Below, in pieces: positions 26,180-34,727 of a stretch of 64,000 nucleotides of DNA. The stretch covers positions 62,001-126,000 of the forward strand of contig JANQPL010000004.1 in assembly GCA_028289425.1 (NCBI GenBank). The letters are read 5' to 3'. The DNA is from Alphaproteobacteria bacterium (GTDB lineage: Bacteria; Pseudomonadota; Alphaproteobacteria; JANQMY01). The number at the start of each line of letters is the position of its first letter. The first letter of the stretch is position 1. The position numbers and the translations under genes are program-made. A model generated the notes under the pieces. That model saw only the letters and a program-made list of their open reading frames with translations, did no database searches and was not told the DNA's origin.

Positions 26180-27448
26180 TTATGAGTTTCCGCTTTTCCC
26201 CAAATGAGCCACCACATTGGCCAGCCGCCGCTCGAGAAACGCCCGCTCGATGTCGTTGGTGACGCAGTCAAGTGCTGCCTCATAAGCCGCTTTGGCTTCT
26301 TCCAACCGCGCCGTTCGGCGCAGCAGGTCGCCGCGGGTCGAATGATAGAGGTGATAGTGATCGAGCCCTTCGACCGCGTCCAGCAACATCAGCCCCGCCT
26401 CCGGACCGCGCGCCATGGCGTGGGCGGCCACCCTGTTGAGCGCCACGACGGAGGTGGGTGTGAGCTCGTGGAGATGGTCATAGCAATCGGAGATGCGCCG
26501 CCAATCGGTCAATTGGGGCGTGGGCGCATTGGCGTGAAGTCCCGCGATCGCCGCTTGCAACTGGAAGGGCCCTGCGTTTTGCGCCTCAATGGCCTGTTCC
26601 AGCAGTTTGTTCGCTTCCACGATGAGGGACCGGTCCCATAGGGAACGATCCTGTTCGTCCAACAGCAAAAGCGCTCCATCCGGGCCCACCCGCGATTTGT
26701 TCCGCGCTTCATGAAAGAGCATCAGGGCGAGCAAGCCCTTGGCCTCCGGTTCTGCCGGCAATTGATCCACCAACAGGCGCGCCAACCGAATGGCTTCGCC
26801 GGTGAGGGACAAACGCATGAGGTCCTTTCCGGCGGCGGCAATGTAGCCTTCATTAAAAATGAGATAGAGCACGGTGATGACACCGCCGATGCGCTCCCCT
26901 AATTTATCCGCCGACGGAATTTCGTAAGGGATTTGCGCTTTCTTGATCTTCGCCTTCGCCCGCACCAGGCGCTGGCCCATGGTAGGCTCCGGCACCAGAA
27001 ACGCATGGGCGATTTCGGGCGTGGTCAGGCCGCCCAGAGTGCGCAAGGTCAAGGCAATCTGCGCATCCGCCGCCAGGGCCGGGTGGCAGCAGGTGAAGAT
27101 GAGGCGCAGCCGTTCGTCTGGAATTTCCGGCACGTCCTCAATTTCCTGGGGCGCGGCGAAGGTTTCCGACAGGTGAGCCGCTTCTTCCAGTTTCGTCCGC
27201 TCACGTACAGATTTGCGAAAGCGGTCGATCGCCCGGTTGCGCGCCGTGGCCACAAGCCAACCCGCGGGGTTTTCCGGCACGCCTTTCTCCGCCCAGGCCT
27301 TCAGCGCCGAGGCGGCCGCTTCTTGCAGCACCTCTTCCGCCAAGTCGAAGTCGCCCACCGCGCGGATGACCACGGACAAAAGGCGTCCGGGATCATCGCG
27401 CAGGAGTTTCTCCAGCACTTGGGCCGGATTGGAGGTGATATGCGGCAT
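26180..27448 (-). CDS. ECF42-type RNA polymerase sigma factor
   Basis: A 422-residue extracytoplasmic-function sigma factor of the long (COG4941, DUF6596) type. Sigma region 2 is at about 20-85 (GDFDLAEEVLQEAAASALKAWAEKG, RNRAIDRFRK). Region 4 is at about 120-165 (LALTLRTLGGLTTPEIAHAFLVPEPTMGQRLVRAKAKI-like). A roughly 230-residue C-terminal TPR-like extension follows. In this group the sigma factor is typically encoded with DGPF (YciI-like) proteins, as here. Its ATG overlaps the stop of the DGPF gene in a TAATG junction, so translation is coupled. Confidence 0.93.
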   Translation of the reverse strand: MPHITSNPAQVLEKLLRDDPGRLLSVVIRAVGDFDLAEEVLQEAAASALKAWAEKGVPENPAGWLVATARNRAIDRFRKSVRERTKLEEAAHLSETFAAPQEIEDVPEIPDERLRLIFTCCHPALAADAQIALTLRTLGGLTTPEIAHAFLVPEPTMGQRLVRAKAKIKKAQIPYEIPSADKLGERIGGVITVLYLIFNEGYIAAAGKDLMRLSLTGEAIRLARLLVDQLPAEPEAKGLLALMLFHEARNKSRVGPDGALLLLDEQDRSLWDRSLIVEANKLLEQAIEAQNAGPFQLQAAIAGLHANAPTPQLTDWRRISDCYDHLHELTPTSVVALNRVAAHAMARGPEAGLMLLDAVEGLDHYHLYHSTRGDLLRRTARLEEAKAAYEAALDCVTNDIERAFLERRLANVVAHLGKSGNS

Positions 27449-27798
27449 TACCCCATTTCGAAGAACGGCCGCACTTCGACGGTGCCGCCCTTGGCGGTGG
27501 GAATTTGGGCGGCAAGCTCAACCGCTTGCGCAAGATCCTTGCAGTCCAGCACGTAGAATCCGCCAAACTGTTCTTTGGTTTCGGCAAACGACCCATCGGT
27601 GGTGAGCGTTTCGCCGTCGCGCACGCGCACGCAGGTCGCCGTGGCCGTGGGCTGCAGCCGCGCGCCCATTCGCATAATACCCAGCTTCTCGACCATCTCA
27701 CCGAAGGCGGCGTAGCCCGCCATCACTTCCTCGAACCCCGGATCTCCCGGGCCCAATTGTTGGTTCTCATCGTCGCAAATCATGAAGATGTACTGCAT
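27448..27798 (-). CDS. DGPF/YciI-family protein, sigma-factor partner 1
   Basis: A 116-residue ferredoxin-like protein with MQYIFMICDDENQQL, the GYAAFGEMVEKLG helix, and VRDGETLTTDGSFAETKEQFGGFYVLDC, where the family's DGPF motif reads DGSF. Start at 27798 corresponds exactly to the paralogue at 28131-28478. Longer upstream readings run through repeat DNA. Probably modulates or reports to the ECF42 sigma factor; mechanism unknown. Confidence 0.92.
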   Translation of the reverse strand: MQYIFMICDDENQQLGPGDPGFEEVMAGYAAFGEMVEKLGIMRMGARLQPTATATCVRVRDGETLTTDGSFAETKEQFGGFYVLDCKDLAQAVELAAQIPTAKGGTVEVRPFFEMG

Positions 27799-27903
27799 GG
27801 TGTTCTCCCTTTTTTTCCGAACAGAACGCGATGCAGATTCCGCGTCCACCACTATAACGAACGCGGGCATGCGATTTCGACAGGGGTTGGTAATTTCTTT
27901 CAG

Positions 27904-28118
27904 CACCCCCCTCCTATCCTCCCCCCGCAAGCGGTGGGAGGAACTAGGCCACGGCAAGTCGCAGCATTGTCCCCCTCCCTTGATGGGAGGGGGTAGGGGA
28001 GGGTGATCATTAGAGCGTGTCGCGCATAAGTGGGAACCGGTTATGCGCAAAAGACACGCGACAAAACAAAAACCTAAAGCCTGTCGCATGAATCAGTTTA
28101 AGCACGACAGGCTTTAGA
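27904..28118. repeat. Two inverted-repeat units between the DGPF genes
   Basis: The 330-base spacer 27799-28130 is largely repeat. A C-rich unit (CCCCCCTCCTATCC ... GGGGTAGGGGAGGG) spans about 27904-28005. A second unit from 28011 has GCGCATAA/TTATGCGC arms. It also has a perfect 13-bp stem CTAAAGCCTGTCG / CGACAGGCTTTAG at 28074-28086 and 28105-28117. The last could terminate or attenuate between the two genes. Confidence 0.65.
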
Positions 28119-28130
28119 AGCCCTATTCCC

Positions 28131-28478
28131 TCACTCACCATAGAACGGGCGGATTTCGATGCTGCCGTCCTTGGCGTTGGGGATTTGGGCGGCGAGCTCG
28201 ATTGCCTGATCGAGATCTTTGCAGTCCAGCACGTAGAAGCCGCCGAACTGCTCCTTGGTTTCCACGAACGGCCCATCTGTGGTCAGTGTATTGCCGCCCC
28301 GCACGCGAACGGTTGTCGCCATCACCGCCGGCTGCAGACGCGCCGAAGACCGGAGGATCCCCATCTTCTCCACCATCTCCGTAAAGGCCACGTAGCCTGC
28401 CATCAATTCTTCGTAGGCCGGCGTACCCTCTTTCGCCTGAGTGGCCGGTTCGTCACAAATCATGAAAATATATTGCAT
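28131..28478 (-). CDS. DGPF/YciI-family protein, sigma-factor partner 2
   Basis: A 115-residue paralogue of the preceding protein: MQYIFMICDEPATQA, GYVAFTEMVEKMG, then GGNTLTTDGPFVETKEQFGGFYVLDC with an intact DGPF motif. Probably the first gene of the DGPF-DGPF-ECF42 unit. An RBS (GAGGGAG) precedes the ATG. Confidence 0.93.
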   Translation of the reverse strand: MQYIFMICDEPATQAKEGTPAYEELMAGYVAFTEMVEKMGILRSSARLQPAVMATTVRVRGGNTLTTDGPFVETKEQFGGFYVLDCKDLDQAIELAAQIPNAKDGSIEIRPFYGE

Positions 28479-28600
28479 GGTGCGCTCCCTCTCATTGGAC
28501 GCGAACGCCGCACAATAGCGCGTTCATGAGGGTAACGAACGCGCCCATGCAAATTCGACACTTTTTGTGGTGTGATTTTCCCAGCCAGCCCACTCCCCGT

Positions 28601-28673
28601 CCCGTGAACCTTGTACTCGGGCCGCGCAAAGGGCGGACCCGGGGGCACCCCAAGGGTACCCTTGGGGTGGCTG
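28601..28673. repeat. Dispersed repeat with GGGTACCC core, copy 2
   Basis: Nearly identical to 3749-3822, differing at about eight positions, with the same CGGGCCGCGC ... GCGGACCCG pair and a GGGTACCC palindrome extended here to AAGGGTACCCTT. Lies between the DGPF promoter and the gene at 28717. Confidence 0.7.
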
Positions 28674-28716
28674 ACCAACGTCAGATTTTGGGAGAGTGGG
28701 CCCGGCCGGGTAACAA

Positions 28717-29205
28717 TCACATAGCCGTAAGCCGCAGCGCGATGCTCAGATCTGCAGGCTCTGGCGGGCGGCCAAGGGCTTCGCCGATGATCCGGTCGTA
28801 TTCCGGATTGTATTTAGCGCGATAGGTATCGTGCAGGGCCTGGAGTTGCTCTTCGCTGGCATTTGTCATCAAGCCCACTTTCAACTCGTAGACCGCATCG
28901 CCAACGCGCATGCGCAATTCGCCGGCTTCTACGGCCGCGCTGCGCCAACGCCCTTCTTCTTCGCCGAACACATAGATCGCATCATCAATGCCGATCGCCC
29001 AAATCACGTGAACTTGCGGCAAGCCGGCAATACCCGGCGTTTCGACGAGTACGGTGTCATATTTTTCACGGTCATTGACAAAACTAAAGTCGGCCGGCGC
29101 TGCTTCCACGGTTCCCCCAAGATACATGCCCGGCTTGAATTCATACGGAATGACAACAGCCGCGGCCACCAGGACCAACAGCAGTAAAAACAAGATACGC
29201 CCCAT
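28717..29205 (-). CDS. Membrane-anchored hypothetical protein, split-barrel-like
   Basis: A 162-residue protein: one N-terminal membrane helix (ILFLLLLVLVAAAVVI), then a strand-rich domain (DTVLVETPGIAGLPQVHVIWAI, DDAIYVFGEEEGRWRSAAV, GELRMRVGDAVYELKVG) and a C-terminal helix. The strand order recalls FMN/deazaflavin split barrels, but no cofactor motif is clear. GGGGAG precedes the ATG. A similarly built protein is at 50844-51245. Confidence 0.75.
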   Translation of the reverse strand: MGRILFLLLLVLVAAAVVIPYEFKPGMYLGGTVEAAPADFSFVNDREKYDTVLVETPGIAGLPQVHVIWAIGIDDAIYVFGEEEGRWRSAAVEAGELRMRVGDAVYELKVGLMTNASEEQLQALHDTYRAKYNPEYDRIIGEALGRPPEPADLSIALRLTAM

Positions 29206-29294
29206 GGGACTTCTCCCCTACCTACATACTGATTATGGTTGGAAGATTAGAGCAAGTCTGACCAAGATTGAACAGTTCTGACGGAGCCACGTAA

Positions 29295-30317
29295 ATGGGA
29301 GCGAATTTCGAGCGTTTCTGCCCGGCCAGGGCCAAGTTTGTGGCATTCGCGGCCCTATTGCTGTGTTTGCTTGTACCTTTCGGAGCAACAAAGGCCGCGC
29401 CGCTGCCCGAAGGCTTGCGAGGCGGGTCGATCATGATCGACGGGGTAAGGCGCCATTTCCTGGTCTATAATGTGGAGCCGCACAAGACGTTCGGCGCCGC
29501 CGTCGTTCTGCTGCATGGCGGCGGCCAGAGCATGCGTAAGCTGTTTGCACCCAACCGGGCAGGCACGCGCAAATGGCTCGAAATTGCCGACCGCAACAAC
29601 ATTCTTCTGATCGTGCCCAATGGCACAAACGCCAAGACCGGCGACACGGAAGGGGACCGCCAGGCTTGGAACGATTTGCGGCGCAACCGGTCCGCAGGCA
29701 ATTCCACGGCGGATGATGTGACATTCATCAACCGCCTGATCGATACGCTGGCCACCGAAGTCACTTTCGATCCCACTAAGATCTATGTGACCGGCGCGTC
29801 CAATGGCGGCATGATGACCTTCCGTCTACTGATCGAACGCCCCGATCGGTTTGCCGCAGGTGTTGCGTTTATCGCCAATCTGCCGAAGGAAGACGTGGAA
29901 CGGGCCCGGACGCCCACACCGCTCATGCTGATGAACGGCACAGAAGATAAGTTGATTCTCTATGACGGCGGGCCCGTTGCCGGTGGACGGCGCGGCGAAA
30001 CCCGGTCGACCGCCGCGACGCTTAACTACTGGATTGATGTGAACCGCGCCAGCCGCACCAGCGCCACCACCCGCACCCTCCCTGATCGAGATCCGGACGA
30101 TGGCTGCCGCCTCATCGAAACGCGCTACCCGGCAACCGATGGAGGTGCCGATGTGGCCTTTATCAAAATGGACGGGGGCGGACACACGATCCCGGCCACA
30201 GACGGCGGCAATATGGGCTTTGTGGCACACCGCGTCCTGGGCACCCAATGCCGGGATGCCGACGGCGCCGCGCTCGCCTGGGAGTTTATGGACAGGTACA
30301 AATTGGGGGAAAACTGA
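29295..30317 (+). CDS. Exported polyhydroxybutyrate-depolymerase / feruloyl-esterase-type hydrolase
   Basis: A 340-residue alpha/beta hydrolase with a Sec signal (FAALLLCLLVPFGATKA). It shows the LpqC/PHB-depolymerase pattern: VVLLHGGGQSM (oxyanion region), the nucleophile in TGASNGGMMTF, Asp in MNGTEDKLI, and His in DGGGHTIP. Likely cleaves polyester or aryl ester outside the membrane. Divergent from the gene at 28717. Confidence 0.92.
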   Translation: MGANFERFCPARAKFVAFAALLLCLLVPFGATKAAPLPEGLRGGSIMIDGVRRHFLVYNVEPHKTFGAAVVLLHGGGQSMRKLFAPNRAGTRKWLEIADRNNILLIVPNGTNAKTGDTEGDRQAWNDLRRNRSAGNSTADDVTFINRLIDTLATEVTFDPTKIYVTGASNGGMMTFRLLIERPDRFAAGVAFIANLPKEDVERARTPTPLMLMNGTEDKLILYDGGPVAGGRRGETRSTAATLNYWIDVNRASRTSATTRTLPDRDPDDGCRLIETRYPATDGGADVAFIKMDGGGHTIPATDGGNMGFVAHRVLGTQCRDADGAALAWEFMDRYKLGEN

Positions 30318-30428
30318 CGTTTTTCAGGTGTTCGCCAAACATTCCTCTGTGGAATGTATATGTTTCCAAATATTCCATTGTGTTAATCAATTCGGAAGTG
30401 ATACGTGGCGCTCAAATTCCTAAGGCAC

Positions 30429-30453
30429 GATCATCTTTCGCGGAAACATGATC
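30429..30453. promoter_or_regulatory. GATCAT-N13-ATGATC inverted repeat upstream of aceA
   Basis: Six-base perfect arms around a TTTCGCGGAAA-like centre, about 90 bases before the aceA start. Possible operator for glyoxylate-shunt control. Position and symmetry are the only evidence. Confidence 0.35.
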
Positions 30454-30476
30454 CTGCCTCAGATGCTTTGTTGGTC

Positions 30477-30517
30477 GCGCGATCAGGCGGTTGGGGGTGC
30501 CCCAAATCCGGTCGCGC
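30477..30517 (+). promoter_or_regulatory. Stem-loop in aceA leader
   Basis: GCGCGA/TCGCGC outer arms enclose TTGGGG-GTG-CCCCAA, giving a bulged hairpin that ends 20 bases before the aceA ATG and just ahead of its RBS. It may affect translation or mRNA stability. Not a known riboswitch that I recognise. Confidence 0.4.
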
Positions 30518-30537
30518 TCTAATTGGTGAGGTGAAAC

Positions 30538-32139
30538 ATGTCAGCCTATCTAAAAGAGATTGATGCTGTTCGCGCGGAATTGAAGAAGCGCGATGAGTGG
30601 CGGGCCATTAACCCCGAATTCGTGGTGCGCATGCGCGCCCAAAACCGGTTCAAGACCGGCCTGGACATCGCCAAATACACAGCCGATATCATGCGGCGGG
30701 ACATGGCGGACTATGATGCGGATTCTTCCAATTACACCCAGTCGCTGGGTTGCTGGCACGGCTTTACCGCCCAGCAAATGGTGATGGCTGTGAAACGGCA
30801 CCGGAAAACGACGAATAAGTCTTATGTTTACCTGTCCGGCTGGATGGTCGCGGCCCTGCGGTCGGAATTCGGTCCGTTGCCGGATCAATCCATGCACGAA
30901 AAGACGACCGTGCCGGGTCTCATCGAAGAGATCTACACCTTCCTCAAGCAGGCCGATGCCCGCGAGCTGCGCCACATTTTCGTGGAGCTTGACGACGCGC
31001 GCGCCAATGGCGGCGATGTGGATGCGGTGCTCAAGAAGATCGACAATTTCGAAACCCATGTGGTGCCGATCATTGCAGATATCGATGCGGGCTTCGGCAA
31101 TGAAGAAGCCACCTACCTGCTCGCCAAAAAAATGATCGAAGCGGGTGCCTGCGCAATCCAAATCGAAAACCAGGTGTCCGACGCCAAGCAGTGCGGCCAC
31201 CAGGCCGGCAAGGTAACGGTGCCCCATGAAGACTTCCTCGCGAAGATCAATGCGGTGCGCTACGCCTTTATGGAGTTGGGAGTCGACAACGGCATTATTG
31301 TTGCGCGGACCGACAGTCTTGGCGCCGGCCTGACGCAGAAAATTCCTGTGTCCGACAAGGCGGGCGATCTTGCGTCTCAATATACGGACTTTGTGGAAGC
31401 AACCCCGCTCGCTCAAATGGGCAGCCTGAAGGATGGCGACGTGCTGATCCAGCGCAATGGCGAACCGCATGTTCCGACGCGCCTGGAAAACGGTCTCTAT
31501 GCGTTCAAAGAAGATACGGGCTTTGACCGGGTGGTGCTGGACTGCATTACCAGCTTGGAAAACGGCGCCGATCTTCTGTGGATCGAAACCGAAAAGCCGA
31601 ATGTGGCGCAGATTGCAGGCATGGTGAACGCCATCCGCAAAGTGCGTCCGGAAGCAAAGCTTGTGTACAACAACTCGCCCAGCTTCAACTGGACCTTGGC
31701 GTTCCGCGAACAGGTCTATGCGGAATGGAAAGCGGCCGGCAAGGACGTGTCAGCCTATCCGGATCCGGCGCAAGTGGATAAGGGGCTAATGGCCGCCGAA
31801 TTCGACGGCTCCGACCTGGCCAATGCGGCGGACGAATTGGTCCAAAGCTTCCAGAAGGATGCGTCCCGCGAGGCCGGTATCTTCCACCACCTGATTACGC
31901 TGCCGACCTATCACGAAACTGCTCTGGGGACGGATGTTCTGGCGGAAGGCTATTTCGGCGATCTGGGCATGCTGGCCTATGTGCGCGATATTCAGCGCCA
32001 GGAAATCCGCCGGGATCAAGCCTCGGTCAAGCACCAGGATCTTGCGGGCTCCAATATCGGCGACGATCACAAGGAATACTTCGCCGGCGACCAAGCCTTG
32101 AAGGCGGGCGGCAAAGACAACACGATGAACCAGTTCTAA
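30538..32139 (+). CDS. aceA: Isocitrate lyase
   Basis: Glyoxylate-shunt enzyme that splits isocitrate into succinate and glyoxylate. The 533-residue length fits the long Pseudomonas-type isocitrate lyases. The catalytic loop is KQCGHQ (Cys219). Metal-site DIDAGFG and ESLQ-equivalent EARTDS-like VARTDSLGAG are present, with YNNSPSFNW near the C-terminus. Expected when growth is on fatty acids or acetate, which fits the acyl-CoA genes nearby. Malate synthase is not in the window. A clear terminator follows. Confidence 0.97.
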   Translation: MSAYLKEIDAVRAELKKRDEWRAINPEFVVRMRAQNRFKTGLDIAKYTADIMRRDMADYDADSSNYTQSLGCWHGFTAQQMVMAVKRHRKTTNKSYVYLSGWMVAALRSEFGPLPDQSMHEKTTVPGLIEEIYTFLKQADARELRHIFVELDDARANGGDVDAVLKKIDNFETHVVPIIADIDAGFGNEEATYLLAKKMIEAGACAIQIENQVSDAKQCGHQAGKVTVPHEDFLAKINAVRYAFMELGVDNGIIVARTDSLGAGLTQKIPVSDKAGDLASQYTDFVEATPLAQMGSLKDGDVLIQRNGEPHVPTRLENGLYAFKEDTGFDRVVLDCITSLENGADLLWIETEKPNVAQIAGMVNAIRKVRPEAKLVYNNSPSFNWTLAFREQVYAEWKAAGKDVSAYPDPAQVDKGLMAAEFDGSDLANAADELVQSFQKDASREAGIFHHLITLPTYHETALGTDVLAEGYFGDLGMLAYVRDIQRQEIRRDQASVKHQDLAGSNIGDDHKEYFAGDQALKAGGKDNTMNQF

Positions 32140-32167
32140 GAATAAAAGAGGTCAGAAACTAATCTCG

Positions 32168-32198
32168 AAGGGGCGGCCTCATGGCCGCCTCTTTTTTT
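32168..32198 (+). terminator. Rho-independent terminator of aceA
   Basis: AGGGGCGGCC - TCAT - GGCCGCCTCT stem (one G-T pair), followed directly by seven T. It lies 28 bases past the aceA stop. Confidence 0.9.
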
Positions 32199-32256
32199 GT
32201 TTGTCTCGCTGCATTACCCTCGGCACCCGATTGCAACCTTGAAAGCGGGGTTTCAG

Positions 32257-34701
32257 GTGCAGCACACATTCACTTTTACAACGGCATGGCGTGCCTTGAT
32301 TCTCGGCGCAATGATGGTGATGGGCGTCGTGCCAGCGCGTGCCGACGTTCTGGTCGAGTATCTATTCTGGAACGAAATGGGCAAGCAGGTCGGGCAAGCC
32401 ATCAAAAGCCACGAGGAATATCGGGCTGAGCGCCAGCTTTGGAAAGACAATATCGCCGCGGCCAAACAGGAACTGGAAGCCTGCGGCGGCTGCGCTGAAG
32501 CTCAGGCCAAGCTGGACAAATGGCAGGGCATTGAAAATAAATTCCAAGACGTGGCCGGTAGTCTGGCCGTTGCCGGCAAGATGCCGCCGGCACTCGCCCA
32601 ATGGCTCGACATCGACATGCCGCTTACCCCGGGGCGCACAGAGGCCCAGCGTCAAGAGGCATGTGGGATCGTGCGCCGGCCCCAGGCGGAGGGCACCCCG
32701 CCGCAATGTGTGGCCGCTTACAACACCTATATAGACTGTTTGGAAGAGCAGCAACAGCTCAACGGATTCTGCAATTGGCGCCGTGCCCGCAACATTGGCG
32801 GCGCCTGTTGGGACAAGTTCAAGCTCAGAAACCACAGCGCTGCGGGCAATATGGCAGGCTTCGAAAGGGAACAGGAACTGCAAGCGGCGCGTACCGCTGG
32901 GGCCATCATCCCCGAATATGAGGCCGGCACATATCCGATTGTCTATTACGGACGGGTGCCCGATGACTTTCATCCAGATATTCCGCCCCGGGACGTTTTG
33001 GTCGAACGGCTCGCCCAGAAAGGCGACAACTTCGAAGTGCGCATCAGCTTCACGATGAGCAAAAGATCAGCCGGCACACTGAACGAAGTCGCTTTCCTCA
33101 ATTTCCACCACAGTGAGGCTGCCGCCTTTACCAAGTGTTTTTCGCTGGACCGGCCGACCGACGAGGTAGGGCGGCGGATCTGCGATGACTTGGTGGACCT
33201 GTGGCAGTTCTACGAAGAACGTACCCTGATGATTTGTTCATATCAGGGGCAAGAAGCGTCCCACATGCCGCCCTATCTTTATTGGTTCGGCGCCCGGCCG
33301 GAGGGGGCTGCCCCGGAACGGCTTCTCAGCCGATCCCATAACCATCCGGTCTTAAGCATTGCCGGCATCCGGGACAACTGTCCCGCCACCCGCGGCGACG
33401 CGGATGAGGTCGAGGCGGCTTGGAGCGAGCAATTGGCATCGCTGCGCACGGCCCATCCGGAGCAGCCGGCCTCTGTGCGCATGCCCCGCCCGGATTGGAT
33501 TCAAAAGCAGATCGACGAAAGACAAGCACGGCATGATGCGAACTACGCGCGCTTGCAAGAAGGCAAAAAGGCCTTGGCAAGCTTTCCCGTGCAAGGGCGC
33601 TACCGCCTTGAAAACCCCCATGGCACCACCGTTCGGACGGCAGACTGCGTGCTGGTGTCGGCGGGCTTCGAGGCGAAGTACGCAATCAGCTGCGCCTTCG
33701 AGGGGCGGACGATCAACGCGGGCATCACGCACGTCGCCAGCGTGGGAGCATTTATGATCAACAGCAATCTCGGCGATGTTCCGACCCAGGGGAGCTATGT
33801 GGTCGACCTTGCCCACCGGGAAGAAGGAAAGGGGGACGCACTCATCAAATATGGCTCGTCGTCAAACACTTCCGTTTTGAAGCTCGTGCGCACCGGGAAC
33901 CTCACGCCGCTGTTGGCGTTTCCGCTTGAGGGCAAATACGCGCTAGAAATCGTCGGCGACGCGTCGTCCGTTACCGGCGACTGCCAGGCGGTCACAGACG
34001 CCCGTTATCAGCCGCCGCGATTCGATTTCGATTGCACCATGAGCGACGGATCCAACACTAGGAGTGAAGGTGTTTTGAATGCGGCAAATGCCGTTTCCAT
34101 GCATTTCGTCGGCTGGTTTCCCCGCCAATATGTTCTCGACGGAACGCAGATTGACGGCCTGTTCCTTCGGGTAGTGGACGGTTTTGACGCCAAAACACCG
34201 TCAACGGCCGTGCTGACGGGCGGCAATGACCGGGGCATCCGAGCCACCTTCATCCGCACCGGAGATTTGACCGGGCCCACCCTGTCTTCCACCGCCGAGA
34301 CTCCCAAAAAGCAAAGGGAAACATTGGCGTCAAAAATGGATGCTCCGGCGGCACCGACGCCGGCGACCACCACTCCCACCGCCGACGTGCAGCACACGCC
34401 CGTGCGCGGCGGTGTTTCACAAAGCGGCGCCCTGCGCGCCCAAATCGTCAGTGTTCAGACCTACAGCGACGGCATTCGCGTTCAATTCAAGGCGGGCGGC
34501 AGAGGCATGGCAGCACCAGACAGCTCTTGTTTGCGGAGTAAGGATGGGGCGACCAAAGTGTCGCCCAGCGCCATCAATTTGAAGGTCAACAAACCCGGCC
34601 AATATTTCGGCACAATCGACTTTCCGTTATCGGCGCCGGGAGAATGGTACTTTCAATATGCGTGTGCGGAGGAATATTCCCTGGCGTTGGTGGCGAAGTG
34701 A
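32257..34701 (+). CDS. Large exported protein of unknown function with tandem 112-residue modules
   Basis: An 814-residue protein not recognised. GTG at 32257 is chosen because GCGGGG lies upstream and the following residues form a Sec signal (WRALILGAMMVMGVVPARA). An upstream TTG would start inside the aceA terminator. Mature N-terminal half: helical, with a CGGCAEAQAKLDKW segment and several cysteines. Two modules starting FPVQGRYRLE (33583) and FPLEGKYALE (33919) are exactly 112 codons apart; each has two cysteines and a hydrophobic strand pattern. A Pro/Thr-rich linker (APAAPTPATTTPTA) precedes a last beta domain (about 34420-34695). Likely periplasmic or extracellular. Confidence 0.8.
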   Translation: MQHTFTFTTAWRALILGAMMVMGVVPARADVLVEYLFWNEMGKQVGQAIKSHEEYRAERQLWKDNIAAAKQELEACGGCAEAQAKLDKWQGIENKFQDVAGSLAVAGKMPPALAQWLDIDMPLTPGRTEAQRQEACGIVRRPQAEGTPPQCVAAYNTYIDCLEEQQQLNGFCNWRRARNIGGACWDKFKLRNHSAAGNMAGFEREQELQAARTAGAIIPEYEAGTYPIVYYGRVPDDFHPDIPPRDVLVERLAQKGDNFEVRISFTMSKRSAGTLNEVAFLNFHHSEAAAFTKCFSLDRPTDEVGRRICDDLVDLWQFYEERTLMICSYQGQEASHMPPYLYWFGARPEGAAPERLLSRSHNHPVLSIAGIRDNCPATRGDADEVEAAWSEQLASLRTAHPEQPASVRMPRPDWIQKQIDERQARHDANYARLQEGKKALASFPVQGRYRLENPHGTTVRTADCVLVSAGFEAKYAISCAFEGRTINAGITHVASVGAFMINSNLGDVPTQGSYVVDLAHREEGKGDALIKYGSSSNTSVLKLVRTGNLTPLLAFPLEGKYALEIVGDASSVTGDCQAVTDARYQPPRFDFDCTMSDGSNTRSEGVLNAANAVSMHFVGWFPRQYVLDGTQIDGLFLRVVDGFDAKTPSTAVLTGGNDRGIRATFIRTGDLTGPTLSSTAETPKKQRETLASKMDAPAAPTPATTTPTADVQHTPVRGGVSQSGALRAQIVSVQTYSDGIRVQFKAGGRGMAAPDSSCLRSKDGATKVSPSAINLKVNKPGQYFGTIDFPLSAPGEWYFQYACAEEYSLALVAK

Positions 34702-34727
34702 TACCTGTCGATCTGGCCGACGCGGCA

